From assembly GCF_016865425.1 (NCBI RefSeq), contig NZ_AP023355.1:6694198-6758197 (forward strand): a stretch of DNA of 64,000 nucleotides, written 5' to 3'. The stretch is from Actinocatenispora thailandica (GTDB lineage Bacteria > Actinomycetota > Actinomycetes > Mycobacteriales > Micromonosporaceae). Under the pieces are notes generated by a model. It had not been told where the DNA came from, did no database searches, and worked only from the letters and a program-made list of their open reading frames with translations. Both the position numbers and the translations under genes were made by a program. This document shows positions 17,620 through 26,178 of this stretch, piece by piece (positions within the stretch are counted from its first letter, which is position 1; each line of letters begins with the position of its first letter).

Positions 17620-20004
17620 TCAGCCCTCCTCGAACTCGACGGTCGCGGTCGCGCCGGGGGTACGGGCGGTGGTGTCGACCACCACCCGTACCCCGCCCGG
17701 CCGGGCCGTCACCTGCACCCCGTCGGCCGCGGACACGAGCCGCCGAGCCCCGTCCAGCTCGACGGTCACCGTGCCCCGCAGCTGCGTCGGGTCGGCCACC
17801 GCGAGGGTGCTGCCGGAGCCGCGCCGTACCAGCACCGCCGAGCACGCGCCGTCGGCGGTGAGCAGCCCGGTGCGGCCCGCGGCGAAGAAGTTCGCCGCCA
17901 GCAGGCCCGGCCCGCGCACCGCGTGCACCGTGTCGGTGCTCGCCGTCACCTCGACCGGCGGTGTCGACGCCCAGCGGGCGGTCGTCGCGGCGGACGCCAT
18001 CGGCAGCTGCACGTACCGGTAGCAGCCGGCGGTCGGCGCCACCCCGTGGTCCTGCCACAGCGTCTGGTAGGTCCTCGTCACCGGGGTGTCCGTGCCGTAC
18101 TTGAGGTTGATCTCTCGCCAGGTGTGGGTTCGCTGCTCGCGCAGCGCGTGCAGCGTGGGCCGGTCGGGGAAGACGTACCCGCCGGTGCCGGCCAGGTGGC
18201 ACCAGGAGACGCGCGCCAGCGTGCCGGTGCCGCCGTGCGCCGCACCGTCCACGGTGAACTGCACCGCCGGATCGGTGAGCTTCCGGTTCTCCACGATCGT
18301 CTCGACCGTCGCGGCACCACCGGTGATCCCGCTGCCCACGCAGACGATCGCGTCGTCGACGAAGAACCAGCTCTTGTACGCCCGGAGGGTGGAGCCCACG
18401 CCGCGCAGGTCCATCCCGTATCCGGCGAGGGTGTGTCTCGGTACGACCGCGCCGCCGACCCAGTCGGCGGCGGACACGGTGCGCTGCTCGGCCGAGTCGG
18501 CCAGCCGGGTGCTGTCCACCGTGATGCCTGCCAGCCGGTACGGATCGACGGTCGGCCAGTAGTCGCCGCTGTAGTGGCCGAGATCGTCGGTGTAGAGCAG
18601 CACCATGCCGTCGGACAGGTGCCAGCCGTGCAGGTTCTCGCGCTGGATCGACTCGTAGTCGTAGATCCGGCTGGAGTAGGCGCTCACCGAGTAGGAGAAC
18701 GTCGGCCGCCGGTGCACCGCCTTGTCCATCTGCGGGTACTGCTTGTGCCGCACCGGCCGGGGGTCCGCGGTGACCGCGGAGGCCAGTACCGACCGGGCGG
18801 CCACCAGCGAGGAGATGTCCGTGACGGTCAGGAAGTCACGGTAGGTGTCCTCGGTGATCCACCGCTTGGCCAGCGCGGTCAGGTGCGTCGCGGTGTCCGC
18901 GGGCGCGGCCGGCGCCAGCCGCAGCGTCGCCTCGATCACGGTCTGCGCCGGAACGTGCCCCTGTTTGCTCGGCCGGGCGATCTCCCGGCCGCAGACCGAC
19001 TGCACCACGTCGCCCCGGATCAGCAGCGGGTCGAACGCGTTGTCCACCCACGCGTACACGTTGCCGGCGTCCGGATCGGTGACCTGCCAGTCGCTGTTCC
19101 CGATCAGGTGCAGCAGCTTGGACAGCGTGTTGAGCAGTTCCTTGCCGTACCCACCGTTGTACGGGTGCTTCCAGTGCTGCAGGTAGGAGCCGTCGGCGTA
19201 GAAGCCCTCGCCGGTGCCGTTCCCGCCGTCCGCGTAGGCGAAGATCGAGTTGGCGCCGCCGCCCTCCACGTCGGACAGCGCGTCCCGGACCCGCAGCAGC
19301 GCGTCGGTGTCGCCGTCCAGGACGGCGCGGATCGCGACGACGGTGGCGATCCAGACCCGGTTGGCGCCGGTGGCGATCTGCCGGTCGACCCGCCACAGGT
19401 TCGGGTCCGGGGTGTAGAAGTCGACGGCCCCGGTCAGCCGGGCCAGCCGCTCGGTGCCGAGCACGTCGTACAGCAGCACCATCGTGTTGTTGAGCTGGGT
19501 CGGCGCCCCGATCTCCCAGTCCCAGTCGTTGTCGTAGCGGGCCAGCGCCGGGCTGTACCGGTTGTCGGACATCCAGTCGAGGGCGCCGAGGATGGCGTCG
19601 GCGACGGTCTGGTCGGCGTGGTGGGCGGTACCGACCGTGGCCCAGGAGTTCGCGATCTGCGCGATCCGGGAGAAGTTCGCGGTCACGTCGTGCGAGGCGG
19701 TCGGGCTCGCCAGGTCGGCCCACAGCGCGGTACGGTCCGCGCTGGTGTCCAGGGTGGACAGTGCCGAGGTGGCTGCCCGCTCGATCCGGCGGACGGCGAC
19801 GGCGATGTCCGGGTCGGTCGGATCGAGGTCGGTACCGCCGGTCAGCTGGTCGAACCAGCGTTGCCGGAGCGCGTCGGTGGGTTTCGCGGGCGGGGTGTCG
19901 GCGGACGCGAGGCTGGGCAGGCCGGCGAGGCCGGCGACCGCGCCGACGCCGACGGCACCCAGCAGGGTCCGGCGCGCCACCCGGGCGCCAGAGTGGAGGG
20001 ACAT
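17620..20004 (-). CDS. polysaccharide lyase family 8 (hyaluronate/chondroitin/xanthan lyase-type), Tat-exported
   Basis: A 794-residue protein with a twin-arginine signal (RRTLLGAVGVGAVAGLAG, cleavage near ASA at 34). The alpha/alpha toroid covers about residues 45-390 and is followed by three beta domains. The PL8 catalytic set is visible: Asn215 in ATGANRV, His277 in YLQHWKH and Tyr286 in NGGYG, with the usual nine-residue spacing of His and Tyr. PL8 enzymes act on hyaluronan, chondroitin, xanthan or similar acidic polymers. The ATG has AAAGGA at good spacing. It is 16 bp downstream of the SGNH hydrolase gene in the leftward operon. Confidence 0.93.
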   Translation of the reverse strand: MSLHSGARVARRTLLGAVGVGAVAGLAGLPSLASADTPPAKPTDALRQRWFDQLTGGTDLDPTDPDIAVAVRRIERAATSALSTLDTSADRTALWADLASPTASHDVTANFSRIAQIANSWATVGTAHHADQTVADAILGALDWMSDNRYSPALARYDNDWDWEIGAPTQLNNTMVLLYDVLGTERLARLTGAVDFYTPDPNLWRVDRQIATGANRVWIATVVAIRAVLDGDTDALLRVRDALSDVEGGGANSIFAYADGGNGTGEGFYADGSYLQHWKHPYNGGYGKELLNTLSKLLHLIGNSDWQVTDPDAGNVYAWVDNAFDPLLIRGDVVQSVCGREIARPSKQGHVPAQTVIEATLRLAPAAPADTATHLTALAKRWITEDTYRDFLTVTDISSLVAARSVLASAVTADPRPVRHKQYPQMDKAVHRRPTFSYSVSAYSSRIYDYESIQRENLHGWHLSDGMVLLYTDDLGHYSGDYWPTVDPYRLAGITVDSTRLADSAEQRTVSAADWVGGAVVPRHTLAGYGMDLRGVGSTLRAYKSWFFVDDAIVCVGSGITGGAATVETIVENRKLTDPAVQFTVDGAAHGGTGTLARVSWCHLAGTGGYVFPDRPTLHALREQRTHTWREINLKYGTDTPVTRTYQTLWQDHGVAPTAGCYRYVQLPMASAATTARWASTPPVEVTASTDTVHAVRGPGLLAANFFAAGRTGLLTADGACSAVLVRRGSGSTLAVADPTQLRGTVTVELDGARRLVSAADGVQVTARPGGVRVVVDTTARTPGATATVEFEEG

Positions 20005-20020
20005 GGCAGTTCCTTTCGGG

Positions 20021-21304
20021 TCACGAACGGAACACGGCGCGGACCGGGACGGCGGCGGCGAGCGCGCCCGCACCGGCAGCGTTGGGATGCAGCCCGTCTG
20101 GGCTGGCGTAGTCCGGCCGCAGCCGGGTCGGCCGATCCGGGTCGCGCACCGCCGCGTCGAAGTCGACCAGCGCGTCGAAGATCCGGCCGCGGCGCAGCTC
20201 GGCGTTGACCGCCCGCCGCACCGCCTCGCGCGCCGGGGTGTAGCGCAGCCAGCCCTCGAAGGGGGTGATCGTGGCGCCGACCACCCGCAACCCGCGGGCC
20301 CGTGCGCGCAACGCCAGCTGCCGGTGCCCGGCGAGGATCGCCGCCGGATCGGACTGCTGCGGCGGCTGCTGGATGTCGTTGATACCGATGAACACCAGCA
20401 CGGTGTCCACCCCGGACAGTCCGGCCACGTCCCGGTCGAACCGCCGCTGCGCGCTGGGCCCGAACCGGTCGTCGTCCAGCAGTACCCGGTTTCCGCTGAT
20501 GCCAAGGTTCGCCACCGCGACGCCCGGCATCCGCGCGGCGAGCTGGTCGGGCCAGCGCAGGTTGGCGTCGTTCGGGGTACCGACGCCTTCGGTGATCGAG
20601 TCGCCCAGGATCGCCAGCCCGCGGGCGGCACCGGTGACCTCCACCGCGGTCAGCAGGAACACCGAGGACGTCGTCGTCGGGTACGCGGTGGCGCCGTCGC
20701 CGGTGTGCGCACCGGCCACCGACACGTAGCTCGTGGCGTGGATGTTGCGGTGGAACGCCACCGGCCCGGTCGGCCCGGGCAGGTAGGCGCTGACGACCAG
20801 GTCTCCGCCCGCCCGGACCGGCAGCTCGATCGGGTCGGACAGCACCTCGGCGCCGGCCACGAGCATGCTGTCCGGTTCACCGCCGAACGTCACCGGGCGC
20901 AGGCTCGCCGGATCGACCGCCGCGCTCGGGCCCGCGGTACCGGCCGGGCGCCGTGCCACCGTCACCGGCCCGACCGCGACGACCCGGTCGCTGAACGGGT
21001 TCGCGAACCGGAGTCGGAGCTGTCGGCCGCCGGCCGACATCCGGAGCACCGCGCGCACCGTCCGGTCGGTGAACCCGCCGAGGGCGAGCGTGTCGGCGGC
21101 GGTCGGCGCACTCTGCGCCGTGTACCAGCTCGGCGCCCACCGGTGCGAGCGGGCCGGGGTGGCGTCCGCCCCGGTGGTACCGGCCAGCGTCGCGGCGCCC
21201 GCGCCGAGGATCGCCGCAGCGCCCCCCTGGAGCAGTTGCCGGCGCCCGGTTGTCGGCCCCGGCTGCCGGGCGGCGCCGCGGCTACTCGCTGCGCGCTCAG
21301 CCAT
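20021..21304 (-). CDS. SGNH/GDSL-family hydrolase, Tat-exported
   Basis: A 427-residue secreted esterase. After a twin-arginine-type leader (GRRQLLQGGAAAILGAGAA) a beta-rich domain (about residues 55-225) precedes the SGNH domain. Block I is GDSITEG (Ser236), block II has NLGISGNRV, block III GINDI and block V DGLHPN near residue 403. Enzymes of this build deacetylate polysaccharides or oligosaccharides, which fits the AXE1 gene in the same operon. Its ATG overlaps the end of the beta-helix gene by 8 nt, so translation is likely coupled. Confidence 0.9.
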   Translation of the reverse strand: MAERAASSRGAARQPGPTTGRRQLLQGGAAAILGAGAATLAGTTGADATPARSHRWAPSWYTAQSAPTAADTLALGGFTDRTVRAVLRMSAGGRQLRLRFANPFSDRVVAVGPVTVARRPAGTAGPSAAVDPASLRPVTFGGEPDSMLVAGAEVLSDPIELPVRAGGDLVVSAYLPGPTGPVAFHRNIHATSYVSVAGAHTGDGATAYPTTTSSVFLLTAVEVTGAARGLAILGDSITEGVGTPNDANLRWPDQLAARMPGVAVANLGISGNRVLLDDDRFGPSAQRRFDRDVAGLSGVDTVLVFIGINDIQQPPQQSDPAAILAGHRQLALRARARGLRVVGATITPFEGWLRYTPAREAVRRAVNAELRRGRIFDALVDFDAAVRDPDRPTRLRPDYASPDGLHPNAAGAGALAAAVPVRAVFRS

Positions 21305-22352
21305 GGCGCACCGCCCGGCTCGGGCAGGCCGCCGTCGGGTCGAACTGGTCGGCGTAGCTGCCGACCGCGTTGCCGGCCGCGTTGCCCGACATCGTGTTGC
21401 CGCAGACCTTGCCCTGCGGGGCGACGAGGAACTTGATCCCGCCGGCGTCGTTGCCGGTGATCGTGTTGAGGTAGACGTCGTTGCCGGTGCCGTTCGGGGT
21501 GCCGTCGGGTTCCGCTGTGCCGCCCAACCGGACACCGGCGCTCAGGTTCGTGTCGACCGTGTTCTTCCGGATGATGTTTCCGTTGCCGTGCAGGTCGATC
21601 GCGCCGGATCCGGCCTCCGCGACCCCGGTGCAGGTGTTGTTCTCGACGATGTTGCCGGTCGAGTGCTCCTTGATGTCGACGCACTCGCTGCCGCCGTCGG
21701 TGTCGATCGCGTTGCCGTGGATCCAGTTGCCGTTGCTGGCGTCGGTGATCCCGAGTGACTGCTGGTGGCTGAGCGCCGAGCCGACGTAGATGCCCTCACC
21801 GTTGATGTAGCCGGTGTCCGGGTCCGGGCCGTACCGGCCGCAACCGGTGATGTGGTTGTCGCCGACCTCGGAGTTCTGCGACGAGTCGATCAGGTGCACG
21901 CACTCGCCACCGGCGTTGGTCAGGTGCATGTTCGTGATGGTCAGGTCGTCGGCGCCGTCGGCGTAGATCAGCTTGTTGCGGTAGTTGCCGCCGTTGGTGC
22001 CGTCGATGGTGAAGCCGGTCAGCGTCGTCTGGTGGTGGTTGATCTGGAACACGTGCGAGGAGCCGCCGCCGGTCAGCACCGCGTCGGTCGGCCCGGTCAC
22101 CGTGACGTCGGTGTACCTCGTCACCGCGTCCTGGGCGTAGTGCCCGGATGCGAGGTGCACGGTGCTGCCGGGGCCGGCGACGTCGAGCGCGTGCTGGACG
22201 GTCGCGAACGGGGCGGCCGAGGTGCCGGCTGCCGCGTCGCTGCCGCCGGGCGCGACGTACCAGTCGGCCGCGGTGGCGCCGGCCGGGCTGGCCGGGAACA
22301 GGGCCGCTACCGCGACGGCGGCGGCCACGAGGGAAAGGTGCGCAGGTTTCAC
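21297..22352 (-). CDS. secreted right-handed beta-helix protein (DUF1565/pectate-lyase-like)
   Basis: A 351-residue protein with a Sec signal (MKPAHLSLVAAAVAVAALFPASPAGA) and then YVAPGGSDAAAGTSAAPFAT, the start pattern of DUF1565 beta-helix proteins. Regular coils with NxI/NxT rungs (NTCTGV, NIIRKNTVDTN, NTITGNDAGG) fill residues 130-340. It resembles PL9-type or other lyase-like helices, but I cannot see a clear catalytic set, so it is either a lyase or a binding protein for the same polymer. The start is a GTG with AGGAGG before it. It follows the ABC permease genes by 74 bp. Confidence 0.85.
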   Translation of the reverse strand: MKPAHLSLVAAAVAVAALFPASPAGATAADWYVAPGGSDAAAGTSAAPFATVQHALDVAGPGSTVHLASGHYAQDAVTRYTDVTVTGPTDAVLTGGGSSHVFQINHHQTTLTGFTIDGTNGGNYRNKLIYADGADDLTITNMHLTNAGGECVHLIDSSQNSEVGDNHITGCGRYGPDPDTGYINGEGIYVGSALSHQQSLGITDASNGNWIHGNAIDTDGGSECVDIKEHSTGNIVENNTCTGVAEAGSGAIDLHGNGNIIRKNTVDTNLSAGVRLGGTAEPDGTPNGTGNDVYLNTITGNDAGGIKFLVAPQGKVCGNTMSGNAAGNAVGSYADQFDPTAACPSRAVRHG

Positions 22353-22426
22353 CGGAACCTCCTGGGGGTGGGAGGAGTGCGGGGTGGTGCGCGTGCGTGG
22401 GCGGCCGGCTGCCGCCCGCGGTCGTG

Positions 22427-23359
22427 CTACTTGATGCCGGTGGTGGCGAGGCCCTGGACGAAGTACCGCTGCCCGGCCACGAACAGCAGCACCATCGGCA
22501 AGGTGGCGAGCGTCGTGCCGGCCATCAGGAACTGCCACTGGGTGTGGTTCTCGGTCTGGAACACCGAGAGCCCGACCTGGATGACGCGCAGGCTGTCCTT
22601 CTGCGTCACCAGCAGCGGCCACAGGAAGTTGTTCCAGGACTCCTGGAACGTCAGCAGCGCCACCGTGGTCAGCGCCGGCTTCACCAGCGGGGTCATGATC
22701 CGCGCGTAGATGCCGAACTCGCCGACGCCGTCCAGCCGCGCCGCCTCCTCCAGCTCCACCGGCAGATCCAGGTAGAACTGCCGGAACAGGAACACCGCGA
22801 ACGGGGTGATGGCGCCCGGGATGATCAGCGCCCACCAGGTGTTGAGCCAGCCGGTACCGCCCTGGCCGAGGATGTCGTTGCCGCCGGCCAGCGGCATGAA
22901 CCGGACGATCAGGAACTCCGGCAGGATCTTCGTGTACGTCGGGATCATCAGCGCGGCCACGAAGGCGGCGAAGAACAGCGAGCGACCCCGGTACGGCAGC
23001 CGGGCGAGCGAGTAGCCGGCCATCGAGGCGAACACCACGTTCAGCACGGTGTGTCCGACCGCGATGATGAAGCTGTTGCGCGCGTACACGGCGAACGGCG
23101 CCGCCTTGAACGCGTCGAGGTAGTTGTGGAACTCCCACGTCCTCGGCAGGATGTGCGGGTGCGCCGAGGCGATGTCCGCCGGCGTCTTCAGCGACGTCAG
23201 CACCATCCAGGCGAACGGCGCGATCATCACCACGCCGATCACCGCCAGCGCCAGGTAGAGCAGGGTCCGGCCGGTGATCCGGCCGGCGGTGGGCCGCGGC
23301 CGGCCGGTGCGGCGATCGGTGCGGCCGGGTGTCCCGGCGATCCGTTCAGCGGTGGCCAT
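22427..23359 (-). CDS. carbohydrate ABC transporter permease, MalG type
   Basis: A 310-residue inner-membrane permease with six predicted helices, the first at about residues 33-53 (LLYLALAVIGVVMIAPFAWM). The EAA loop EEAARLDGVGEFGIYARIMTP, here about residues 200-220, contacts the ATPase. The family member is the CUT1 type used for oligosaccharides. It overlaps the partner permease gene by 14 nt. No ATPase gene lies in the locus, so a shared MsiK-like ATPase elsewhere is likely, as is usual in actinomycetes. Confidence 0.94.
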   Translation of the reverse strand: MATAERIAGTPGRTDRRTGRPRPTAGRITGRTLLYLALAVIGVVMIAPFAWMVLTSLKTPADIASAHPHILPRTWEFHNYLDAFKAAPFAVYARNSFIIAVGHTVLNVVFASMAGYSLARLPYRGRSLFFAAFVAALMIPTYTKILPEFLIVRFMPLAGGNDILGQGGTGWLNTWWALIIPGAITPFAVFLFRQFYLDLPVELEEAARLDGVGEFGIYARIMTPLVKPALTTVALLTFQESWNNFLWPLLVTQKDSLRVIQVGLSVFQTENHTQWQFLMAGTTLATLPMVLLFVAGQRYFVQGLATTGIK

Positions 23360-24302
23360 CGGTGCCCCCGATCATCCGGCGGTTCAGGATCGTCAGCACG
23401 ATCAGGAAGGCGAACAGCACCAGCGACTCGGCGCAGGCGTAGCCCATCCGGAACTCGCGGAACGCCGACTTGTACACCTCGTAGGTCATCATCGTGGTGG
23501 TGTTGGCCGGGCCGCCGTCGGTCAGGATGTAGATCTGGTCGAACGACTGGAACGCGCCGATCACCGAGGTGACGAAGACGAAGAAGGTGGCGGGGCGCAG
23601 CAGCGGCAGGGTGATCGTGAAGAACTGCCGCACCTTCGAGGCGCCGTCGACGCTGGCCGCCTCGTACAGGTCGGCCGGCAGGTTCTGCAGCGCGGCAAGG
23701 TAGATGAGCATCTTCAGCCCGATGCCCTGCCAGATGCCGACCACGATCACCGCCGGCATCGCCCAGGTGGTCGACGACAGCCAGTTGACGCCGCTGAAGC
23801 CGAGGAACGACAGCACCGCGTTGGCGAGCCCACCCTGCGGGTTGTAGATCCACAGCCAGACGAGCGCCACCGCGATCGTCGCGGTCACCTGCGGCAGGAA
23901 CACCGCGGTGCGAAACAGCGACCGGCCGCGCAGCCGCCCGTTCAGCAACACCGCGATCAGCAGCGCGATCGCCATCGCCACCGGGACGGTGAAGAACGCG
24001 TACACCAGCGTGTTGACCATCGAGCGGCGGAACACCGCGTCACCGGCGATGTCGACGAAGTTCCCCAGGCCGATGAACTTCGGCGGCGTGAGCACGTCGT
24101 ACGAGGTGAAGCTGAGCACGATCGCCGCGGCCAGCGGCACCCCGGTCCACAGCAGCATGTGCAGCAGCGAGGGCGCCACCATCAGGTAGCCGGCCCGGCG
24201 CCGCCCGCGCGACGAGGCCGCGCCGCGCCGCTTCGCCGCGCCGGTGCGACCCGCGCCGGCACGCTCGGTACCGGTCGAGGACCGCGCGGGGGTCATCACC
24301 AC
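23346..24302 (-). CDS. carbohydrate ABC transporter permease, MalF type
   Basis: A 318-residue permease with six transmembrane helices, starting around LMVAPSLLHMLLWTGVPLAA. It carries the EAA loop (ADLYEAASVDGASKVRQFF) and the conserved FQSFDQIYILTDGGP segment of MalF/UgpA-type subunits. It forms the membrane channel with the MalG-type partner encoded just downstream. AGGAAGG is best placed for the GTG at 24302; GTG 24299 and ATG 24296 are close alternatives. The first 45 residues are basic and poorly conserved. Confidence 0.93.
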   Translation of the reverse strand: MVMTPARSSTGTERAGAGRTGAAKRRGAASSRGRRRAGYLMVAPSLLHMLLWTGVPLAAAIVLSFTSYDVLTPPKFIGLGNFVDIAGDAVFRRSMVNTLVYAFFTVPVAMAIALLIAVLLNGRLRGRSLFRTAVFLPQVTATIAVALVWLWIYNPQGGLANAVLSFLGFSGVNWLSSTTWAMPAVIVVGIWQGIGLKMLIYLAALQNLPADLYEAASVDGASKVRQFFTITLPLLRPATFFVFVTSVIGAFQSFDQIYILTDGGPANTTTMMTYEVYKSAFREFRMGYACAESLVLFAFLIVLTILNRRMIGGTDGHR

Positions 24303-24402
24303 GGTGGCACCCTTCCTGCCCGTCGAGTCGCCTCGACCGTGACTGTCCACTGAGTACGGACCGGTCTGCCGCCCCGGGCCGTGTGCCGGGCGACGCCGTC
24401 GC

Positions 24403-25695
24403 TCAGAGCCGGCCGATCGCCGACTTCGCGACATCGGTCAGGTCACCGATCGCCTGCTTGGCGGTGCGCTGGCCGACGATCGCGGTCTGCAGGGTCGGCT
24501 TGACCTTCTCCCGGATCTCCATCCAGGCCGGCGTACCCCCCTCGGACACCGACTTGTCCAAGTTGGACAGTGCGAAGTCGACCAGCTTGTTCTGCTTGAC
24601 GTAGGACGAGTCCCGCAGGCTCGCGACGCTCGGTACGGTGCCCCGCTGCTGCGCGGCCGGGAGCACGTTCGCCGGGGTGGCCAGGAACTCCACCAGCGCC
24701 TGCGCCGCGGCCCGGTGCTGGCTGCGGGACGACACGCAGGCCAGGGTGCCGCCCTGCAGCATGGCCTCCTGCTTGTTGCGCATGACGAACACGCCGATCT
24801 TGTCGTCCGCGATCAGCTCGGGGCTCTGCTGCTGCATGTTCATCCACAACGCCGTGTCGCTCATCATGATCGACGAGCGGCCCTGCTGGATGGTGGCCGG
24901 CTGGCCCGCCGCCGGGACGAAGGACGGGTCCGCGGACCGGTCCTTGATCACGTCCAGGAACAGCTGCAGCGCACCGATCCCGGCCTCGTCGTCGAACAGC
25001 ACCTTGCGGCCGGAGTCGTCGAACATCGACCCGCCGTTGGCGAACAGGAAGTTCTCCCAGCACTGCCGGAGGTCGATGGAGAACGGGTCGAAGCCGGCGC
25101 GCACCAGCTTGCCGTTCTTGTGCTGCGCCAGCTCCTTGGCATAGCCGCGCAGCTCGGTCCAGTCCTTCGGCGGGCTGGTGAGCCCGGCCTTGGCGAAGTG
25201 GTCCTTGCGGTACACCACCAGGCGGGCGTCGAGCACGACCGGCAGCGCGTACAGCTTGCCGTCGTACTTGGACGGGGCCAGCACCCGCTCCTGGTAGTCG
25301 TACTTGGTGCCGGCGCTGGCGGGCAGCGGCGCGAGCACCTTCTTGTACGCGAACGGGGGAACCCAGCCGACGCCGATCATCAGCACGTCGGGCAGCAGGC
25401 CGCCGGCGAGACCGGTGGTGATCTTCTCGTTCAGCGAGCCGTAGTCGGTGTAGTCGACCTTGACGTTGACCTTCGGATGCTTCTTGGTGAACTGCTTCAG
25501 CAGCTTGCCTTCGAGCAACTGCTTGCCGGTCGCGCCCTGGTACATCGGGGTGAGGACGGTGATGTCACCTTCGACCGGCCCGGTGGCGCTCGCCGTGGTG
25601 CCGCCCGTGGAGCAGCCGGCGAGTGCGCCGGAGGACGCCAGCCCGAGGGCGCCGAGACCGGCACCGGCCAGCAGCGATCTGCGACTCAGAGCCAT
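24403..25695 (-). CDS. extracellular sugar-binding lipoprotein of ABC transporter
   Basis: A 430-residue family 1 solute-binding protein. The leader SRRSLLAGAGLGALGLASSG with lipobox LAGC suggests Tat export and lipid anchoring at the cysteine. The mature part has the GDITVLTPMYQG start, ALPVVLDARLVVYRKD and WMEIREKVKPTLQTA, typical of oligosaccharide-binding proteins of CUT1 transporters. The ATG at 25695 follows GAAGAGG. It is the first gene of the leftward operon and has LacI-type operators 100-220 bp upstream. Ligand unknown; probably unsaturated uronate oligosaccharides made by the lyases. Confidence 0.94.
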   Translation of the reverse strand: MALSRRSLLAGAGLGALGLASSGALAGCSTGGTTASATGPVEGDITVLTPMYQGATGKQLLEGKLLKQFTKKHPKVNVKVDYTDYGSLNEKITTGLAGGLLPDVLMIGVGWVPPFAYKKVLAPLPASAGTKYDYQERVLAPSKYDGKLYALPVVLDARLVVYRKDHFAKAGLTSPPKDWTELRGYAKELAQHKNGKLVRAGFDPFSIDLRQCWENFLFANGGSMFDDSGRKVLFDDEAGIGALQLFLDVIKDRSADPSFVPAAGQPATIQQGRSSIMMSDTALWMNMQQQSPELIADDKIGVFVMRNKQEAMLQGGTLACVSSRSQHRAAAQALVEFLATPANVLPAAQQRGTVPSVASLRDSSYVKQNKLVDFALSNLDKSVSEGGTPAWMEIREKVKPTLQTAIVGQRTAKQAIGDLTDVAKSAIGRL

Positions 25696-25770
25696 CTGAA
25701 GTACCTCTTCGCTGTGGGAGATGTCGGGGTACGTCGTCGGCACCGGCGCGGCCGACGGCCGCGGCGCTCG

Positions 25771-25813
25771 TTCACCGACGCGTTACAGCGGTGAAACTCG
25801 TGTATCGATTCAC
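25771..25813. promoter_or_regulatory. LacI-type operator region upstream of transporter/lyase operon
   Basis: GTGTATCGATTCAC (25800-25813) is a 14-bp near-palindrome, and just beside it TTCACCG/CGGTGAA (25771-25777, 25789-25795) forms an inverted repeat with an 11-nt spacer. Both lie 75-120 bp before the binding-protein start and match the pattern seen near the LacI gene. Confidence 0.6.
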
Positions 25814-25890
25814 CGATGCTAGGTGGACGATGTTCGGCAGTCAACAGGTGATTCTCAGCGTCTTGCCGGTGCGCTGAGGCGAGATGAGTG

Positions 25891-25912
25891 GTGTACCGAT
25901 AAATCGGTGCAC
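25891..25912. promoter_or_regulatory. second LacI-type operator
   Basis: GTGTACCGAT (25891-25900) and ATCGGTGCAC (25903-25912) form an inverted repeat with one mismatch and a 2-nt spacer, about 200 bp before the binding-protein gene. The half-site ACCGAT is shared with the site at 9341. Confidence 0.6.
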
Positions 25913-25950
25913 TGGAGCGACGGGGCGACGACCGACTCCCCGCCCGCCAT

Positions 25951-26100
25951 CGCCACCCCGGCCGACAACTCGTCGCCACCCCGGCCGGTACCCCGTCGCC
26001 ACCCCGGCCGGTACCCCGTCGCCACCCCGGCCAGTGCCTCGTCGCCACCACGGCCGACAACTCGTCGCCACTCCGGCCGGCACCTCGTCGCTACCCCGGC
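25951..26100. repeat. 23-bp tandem repeat, six and a half copies
   Basis: Units of exactly 23 bp start at 25951, 25974, 25997, 26020, 26043, 26066 and 26089, each beginning CGCCACCCCGGCCG with a variable end. It occupies the divergent region between the binding-protein and carotenoid oxygenase genes and has no visible open frame of its own. Confidence 0.9.
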
Positions 26101-26115
26101 TTGTTCATTCCAGTA

Positions 26116-26156
26116 TTGACATGTCGACTCTTGAGCTTCTAGCTTTGACATGTCGA
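26116..26156. promoter_or_regulatory. direct repeat TTGACATGTCGA, likely operator pair
   Basis: TTGACATGTCGA occurs at 26116-26127 and 26145-26156, 29 bp apart, and each contains the palindrome GACATGTC. The second ends 22 bp before the carotenoid oxygenase start codon. The position suits a dimeric repressor that controls that gene; no matching regulator can be named. Confidence 0.5.
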
Positions 26157-26178
26157 TGGCGAGATATTGGAGGCGGCC

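Noticed and set aside
2126-25695. Secondary-metabolite gene cluster
   Set aside because: There are no PKS, NRPS, terpene or RiPP core genes; the genes fit carbohydrate catabolism.
25951-26100. CRISPR array
   Set aside because: Repeats are directly adjacent 23-bp units with no unique spacers, and no cas genes are present.
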